Shown here: positions 12,880 through 15,834 of the stretch, in pieces
Layout: every line of letters begins with the position of its first letter
How positions within the stretch are numbered: the stretch's first letter is position 1
Assembly (NCBI GenBank): GCA_019232725.1
Contig: JAFANK010000053.1
Coordinates: 1 to 15,834, forward strand
Origin: Vulcanimicrobiota bacterium
GTDB taxonomy: Bacteria > Vulcanimicrobiota > Vulcanimicrobiia > Eremiobacterales > Eremiobacteraceae
DNA: 15,834 nucleotides
Direction: 5' to 3'
Position numbers and translations under genes: made by a program
The notes under the pieces: generated by a model
What the model was told of the DNA's origin: nothing
What the model saw: the letters and a program-made list of their open reading frames with translations, nothing else
The model's database searches: none

Positions 12880-14514
12880 ATGCGGGCTCATAGCGGGAGA
12901 TTGATGGCGTGCGTGCTCGCGTGTGCGGCACTCGTCTTTGGCTGTAGCCGCGTCTCGACATCGGGCCGTCCGCCGCCGGGCAACGCATCCACGATCCATG
13001 GCGTCGTGCGCTATGCGATAGCGAACGATCTCAACACACTCAATCCGGTGATCGGCGGCCTGCTGTATGAGAATGCGATCGAGGAAGCGATCTTCAGCGG
13101 CCTCGTCAAACTCGACGATCACGAACGCCTCATCCCCGACCTCGCACAAGAAGTGCCGAGCGTCGACAACGGTGGTGTCAGCCGTGATGGACGCACGATC
13201 ACCTATCACCTGCGTCACGGCGTTCGCTGGCAAGACGGCGTACCGCTGACCTCGGCGGATGTCGCATTCACCTTCGCGCGCATTGAAGATCCGAAAGTCA
13301 ATGCGCCCAATAGCGCACCCTACACGCACATCGAGCACCTGTGGACACCCGACCCGTTCACCGTCGTCGTGCGCTTGAAATCGCCCTGGGCGCCGGCCAT
13401 CGGCCAGTTGTTCTGCGACGGCGAAAACGGCTCGATCATCCCTGCACACGCGTTTGTGCGCTCGAGTGACTTCAACCACGATCCATTCGGCGTGCACCCG
13501 ATCGGATCGGGACCGATGGAGCTCAAGGTGTGGGAACGCGGTGCGCGCCTCATGCTCGTGCCCAATCCGTATTACTTCGCGGGCGTTCCGAAGATCAAAG
13601 AACTGGACATCCTCGTCGTGCCCGACTCGAATACACGCCTGACGCTCTTGACGTCAAAAGAGCTCGACGTCGCGGACATCGGCACGCCCAATCAGGTGCC
13701 TCGGCTGCGGCAGATGAGCGGCTACACGGTCCGTTTGGCGCAATACACCTGGGCCAATTACCTGCTCTTCAATCTGTCGCGCCCGCTGCTCGCAGACCGC
13801 AACACCCGGCTTGGCCTCGCGCTGGCGCTCGATCGGCCGCGTATCGTCGCAACCTCATTCGCGGGTACGGCCGTGAACGGGAATGCTTTCATCCCGCCGT
13901 ACAACTGGGCGTATACGCCGAACAATGAATCGCCGCCCTACGATCTACAAGCTGCGCGCGCGGCCTTGGCGGCTGCGGGATGGCGCATGGCCGGCGACGG
14001 AACGCTTGCGCGCGGCAGTGAGCGGCTTGCGTTCACCCTCTCGATGTCGACCGGTAGCACGATTGGAGCCAGCGAGGCGCAGCAAATGCAAGCGCAATGG
14101 CGGCTGGTTGGCGCAGACGTCGCCATCCAGGCCGTACCCATCAACGTGTTGCGAAGCCCCGAAGGGCTTTGGACTACTGGACGTTTTGACATTGCGCTCC
14201 AAAACTTGGTCTTCGACCCCGACCCGGACCGGGAGGCTAATCTGGGCAGCACGTTCATCGGCTCACGCGGTTTCAACGATGGAAGGTATGTGAGCGCGGA
14301 ATCCGATCGCTTGAGTGCACAAGCGGTCGGCGTGTATCCGCATGCCGAGCGCGCGCCCTTTTACTGGCAGCTCCAACGCCTGTGGAACCACGATCTGCCA
14401 CTCCTGCCGCTCGCATGGCCGCAAGCGATCTACGTCGTCAACGATGACCTTCGCAACTTCAAGCCCGAGCCGGTCAACTCGGATTTTTGGAACGTTCAAG
14501 AATGGGAGATCTGA
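12880..14514 (+). CDS. ABC transporter substrate-binding lipoprotein, family 5 (peptide/nickel type)
   Basis: This 544-residue protein starts with a lipoprotein signal, LMACVLACAALVFGC, with lipobox Cys22; the Phe at -2 is atypical but tolerable. The rest is SBP_bac_5. It has YENAIEEAIFSGLVKL and LIPDLAQEV, followed by ITYHLRHGVRWQDGVPLTSADVAFTFARI, which is the classic signature (109-135). Later NPYYFAG and LALALDRPRIVATSF are also typical. Such proteins bind oligopeptides, nickel complexes or opines and hand them to an ABC channel. No ABC permease or ATPase gene is in the window; they may lie beyond it. ATG 12880 and 12904 (residue 9) both fit; I keep the first. It starts 3 bases after the APC permease and ends 6 before the S9 peptidase gene. 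Confidence 0.93.
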   Translation: MRAHSGRLMACVLACAALVFGCSRVSTSGRPPPGNASTIHGVVRYAIANDLNTLNPVIGGLLYENAIEEAIFSGLVKLDDHERLIPDLAQEVPSVDNGGVSRDGRTITYHLRHGVRWQDGVPLTSADVAFTFARIEDPKVNAPNSAPYTHIEHLWTPDPFTVVVRLKSPWAPAIGQLFCDGENGSIIPAHAFVRSSDFNHDPFGVHPIGSGPMELKVWERGARLMLVPNPYYFAGVPKIKELDILVVPDSNTRLTLLTSKELDVADIGTPNQVPRLRQMSGYTVRLAQYTWANYLLFNLSRPLLADRNTRLGLALALDRPRIVATSFAGTAVNGNAFIPPYNWAYTPNNESPPYDLQAARAALAAAGWRMAGDGTLARGSERLAFTLSMSTGSTIGASEAQQMQAQWRLVGADVAIQAVPINVLRSPEGLWTTGRFDIALQNLVFDPDPDREANLGSTFIGSRGFNDGRYVSAESDRLSAQAVGVYPHAERAPFYWQLQRLWNHDLPLLPLAWPQAIYVVNDDLRNFKPEPVNSDFWNVQEWEI

Positions 14515-14520
14515 GCTAGC

Positions 14521-15834
14521 ATGGCACGCGTTGTCGATCGTGTCACCGCACGCCATCTGTATACACTGCCGGTTGTCGGCGGCTGTGCGCTCGACCGATC
14601 CAGGTCGAGAATGGCCTACTGCGTGACAACCATGGATGAAGCGGTCAACGCGTACCGCGGCAGCGTGTGCGTGTTGGACCTTGCAAGCAATGCAACGCAC
14701 ACCTACACGCACGCGACGGCGCGCGACAGCAGCGCGCGATGGTCGGCGGACGGCGCGTCGCTCTTCTTCATCAGTGACCGCAGTGGCTCGACGCAGTTGT
14801 GGCGCGTCGACGCAAGTGGCGGCGAGCCGGTCGCGTTGCCGGCGCTGCCGGGCAATGTGTCGGCATTCTCGGTTTCCCCGAACGGAGTGCACATCGCCGC
14901 CATCGCCGTGCCGACGAAGAACCGCGAGGAGGTCGAGCGCCGCGGCTGGCGGCGGATCACGCGCATACGCTACCGCGCAGACGGCCCTGGGTATTTCGAC
15001 GACCTGCCGGAGCTGTGGCTTGTCCACCTGGGCACTGGGACGACGCGTGCGATCACAGACGGCCAGGGTTTTGTCGGCTCGCCCGCCTGGAGCCCGGATG
15101 GCCGCACGCTTGCGTTTGCCGGCGAACATGCAACTGATGCAGATTCGTTGTGGCTGCGGGAACTATGGACCGCATCGGAAGACAGCGGCTGGCAGCCTCG
15201 GCAGATCGTGCACTTCGGGTCAGCGATCGATGCCCCGGCATGGTCGCCGGATGGTTCGCGCATCGCGTTTGCCGGTAGCTTGCCTGAAGGCGCGACCGGC
15301 GGCATGCACAATGTGCGGCTATTTGCGTGCGGCCGCGATGGCAGCGATGTCCGATGCCTGACTGCGAACGAAGAGTGGACCTGTGGCAGCTTTATCCTCA
15401 CCGACACGAGTGCGGCCGGCGGCTTCCCTCCGCCGGTCTGGATCTCAAACGACGCCATCGCGGTGCTCGCATCGAACCGCGGGTCGGCACAAGTCTGGCT
15501 CGTTTCCGACAAACACGCAGCGAAAGCACTCACACCGTGTGAGATGTCGGTGACGGATTTCGATGTGCTCGATAAACGCAGCGTTGTTTGCTGCGCCTCG
15601 ACACTCGCGGCGCCTCCCGAACTGTATCTGGCTCGTGAAGGCGAATGCCGCCGGCTGACGGAGATGACAAGCGCATGGAGCGCTGCGCTCGGCGTGGCGC
15701 CGGCGAAGCCGTTTGCGGTCGACCATAAAGGCACGACGATCGATGCGTGGCGCATCGAAGGCCAGGGAGCAACGCCGCGCGCGGCCGTGTTGCAGATCCA
15801 CGGCGGACCGCATTTCGCGTACGGCAACGCTTTC
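14521..15834 (+). CDS. S9-family serine peptidase (acylaminoacyl-peptidase-like), cut by the right edge
   Basis: The frame is open for 438 codons and runs off the end. It begins with a beta-propeller: VTTMDEAVNAYRGSVCVLDL, WSADGASLFFISDRSGSTQLW (74-94), WRRITRIRYRADGPGYFDD (143-161), and two WSPDG blades at about 190 and 241. This is the pattern of S9C acylaminoacyl-peptidases and dipeptidyl-peptidase relatives. The alpha/beta hydrolase part starts at AVLQIHGGPHFAYG (422-435), where HGGP is the oxyanion-loop motif. The catalytic Ser, Asp and His should follow beyond the window. No signal peptide is seen, so it is probably cytoplasmic. ATG 14521 is 6 bases after the binding-protein stop; the nearest GGGAG is 12 bases upstream. 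It likely cuts peptides or blocked amino acids brought in by the neighbours. Confidence 0.9.
   Translation, partial: MARVVDRVTARHLYTLPVVGGCALDRSRSRMAYCVTTMDEAVNAYRGSVCVLDLASNATHTYTHATARDSSARWSADGASLFFISDRSGSTQLWRVDASGGEPVALPALPGNVSAFSVSPNGVHIAAIAVPTKNREEVERRGWRRITRIRYRADGPGYFDDLPELWLVHLGTGTTRAITDGQGFVGSPAWSPDGRTLAFAGEHATDADSLWLRELWTASEDSGWQPRQIVHFGSAIDAPAWSPDGSRIAFAGSLPEGATGGMHNVRLFACGRDGSDVRCLTANEEWTCGSFILTDTSAAGGFPPPVWISNDAIAVLASNRGSAQVWLVSDKHAAKALTPCEMSVTDFDVLDKRSVVCCASTLAAPPELYLAREGECRRLTEMTSAWSAALGVAPAKPFAVDHKGTTIDAWRIEGQGATPRAAVLQIHGGPHFAYGNAF

Noticed and set aside
1..15834. Mobile elements, CRISPR arrays, tRNA or rRNA genes
   Set aside because: No transposase or integrase-like product, no regularly spaced repeats and no tRNA-like cloverleaf or rRNA segment were recognised. 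A tool-based search could still find a missed small RNA.

Overview
The window is a dense, GC-rich (roughly 60% by eye) bacterial stretch with short intergenic gaps, several GTG starts, good GGAGG-type ribosome binding sites, Sec signal peptides and two lipoproteins. These point to a diderm-like free-living heterotroph. The style (proline/serine-rich lipoprotein linkers, HdeD, DoxX and YugP together) resembles Eremiobacterota/WPS-2-type or similar soil lineages, but that placement is inference only. No rRNA, tRNA, CRISPR array, insertion sequence or prophage gene was seen.

Region A (1-3192) holds poorly characterised envelope genes. A gene cut by the left edge starts at 35 on the minus strand. 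Divergent from it is a small secreted protein with a carboxypeptidase-regulatory-like domain (174-572). Then come a proline/serine-rich lipoprotein (1419-601, minus), a single-TM protein with four cysteines (1950-1591, minus) and a secreted protein of about 400 residues (about 1969-3192, plus) whose start codon is uncertain.

Region B (3194-7273, minus) is a compact six-gene run in the order DoxX-like membrane protein, aldo/keto reductase, DUF4239 membrane protein, stand-alone LigD-type polymerase, cysteine-rich metallothionein-like protein, and pyridoxamine-phosphate-oxidase-fold protein. Gaps range from a 4-base overlap to 45 bases. An HxlR-family regulator with an N-terminal Cys (7365-7703, plus) is divergent from it. 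A perfect 7-bp inverted repeat lies between the two, at 7292-7312, and looks like its operator. I read this as a redox/electrophile-responsive stress operon that includes a DNA-repair polymerase and a metal-binding peptide.

Region C (7809-15834, plus) begins with a YugP-type membrane zinc peptidase and an HdeD-like protein. A tight catabolic cluster follows: a Rieske non-heme iron oxygenase, a monomeric-sarcosine-oxidase-family flavoenzyme, an APC-family permease, a family 5 peptide-type binding lipoprotein and an S9 peptidase cut by the right edge. The Rieske enzyme carries Glu as the bridging residue, as in carnitine monooxygenase. With the N-methyl amine oxidase next to it, this suggests uptake and stepwise N-dealkylation of a betaine or N-methylated amino acid. 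The substrate is not known, and no Rieske reductase is in the window.
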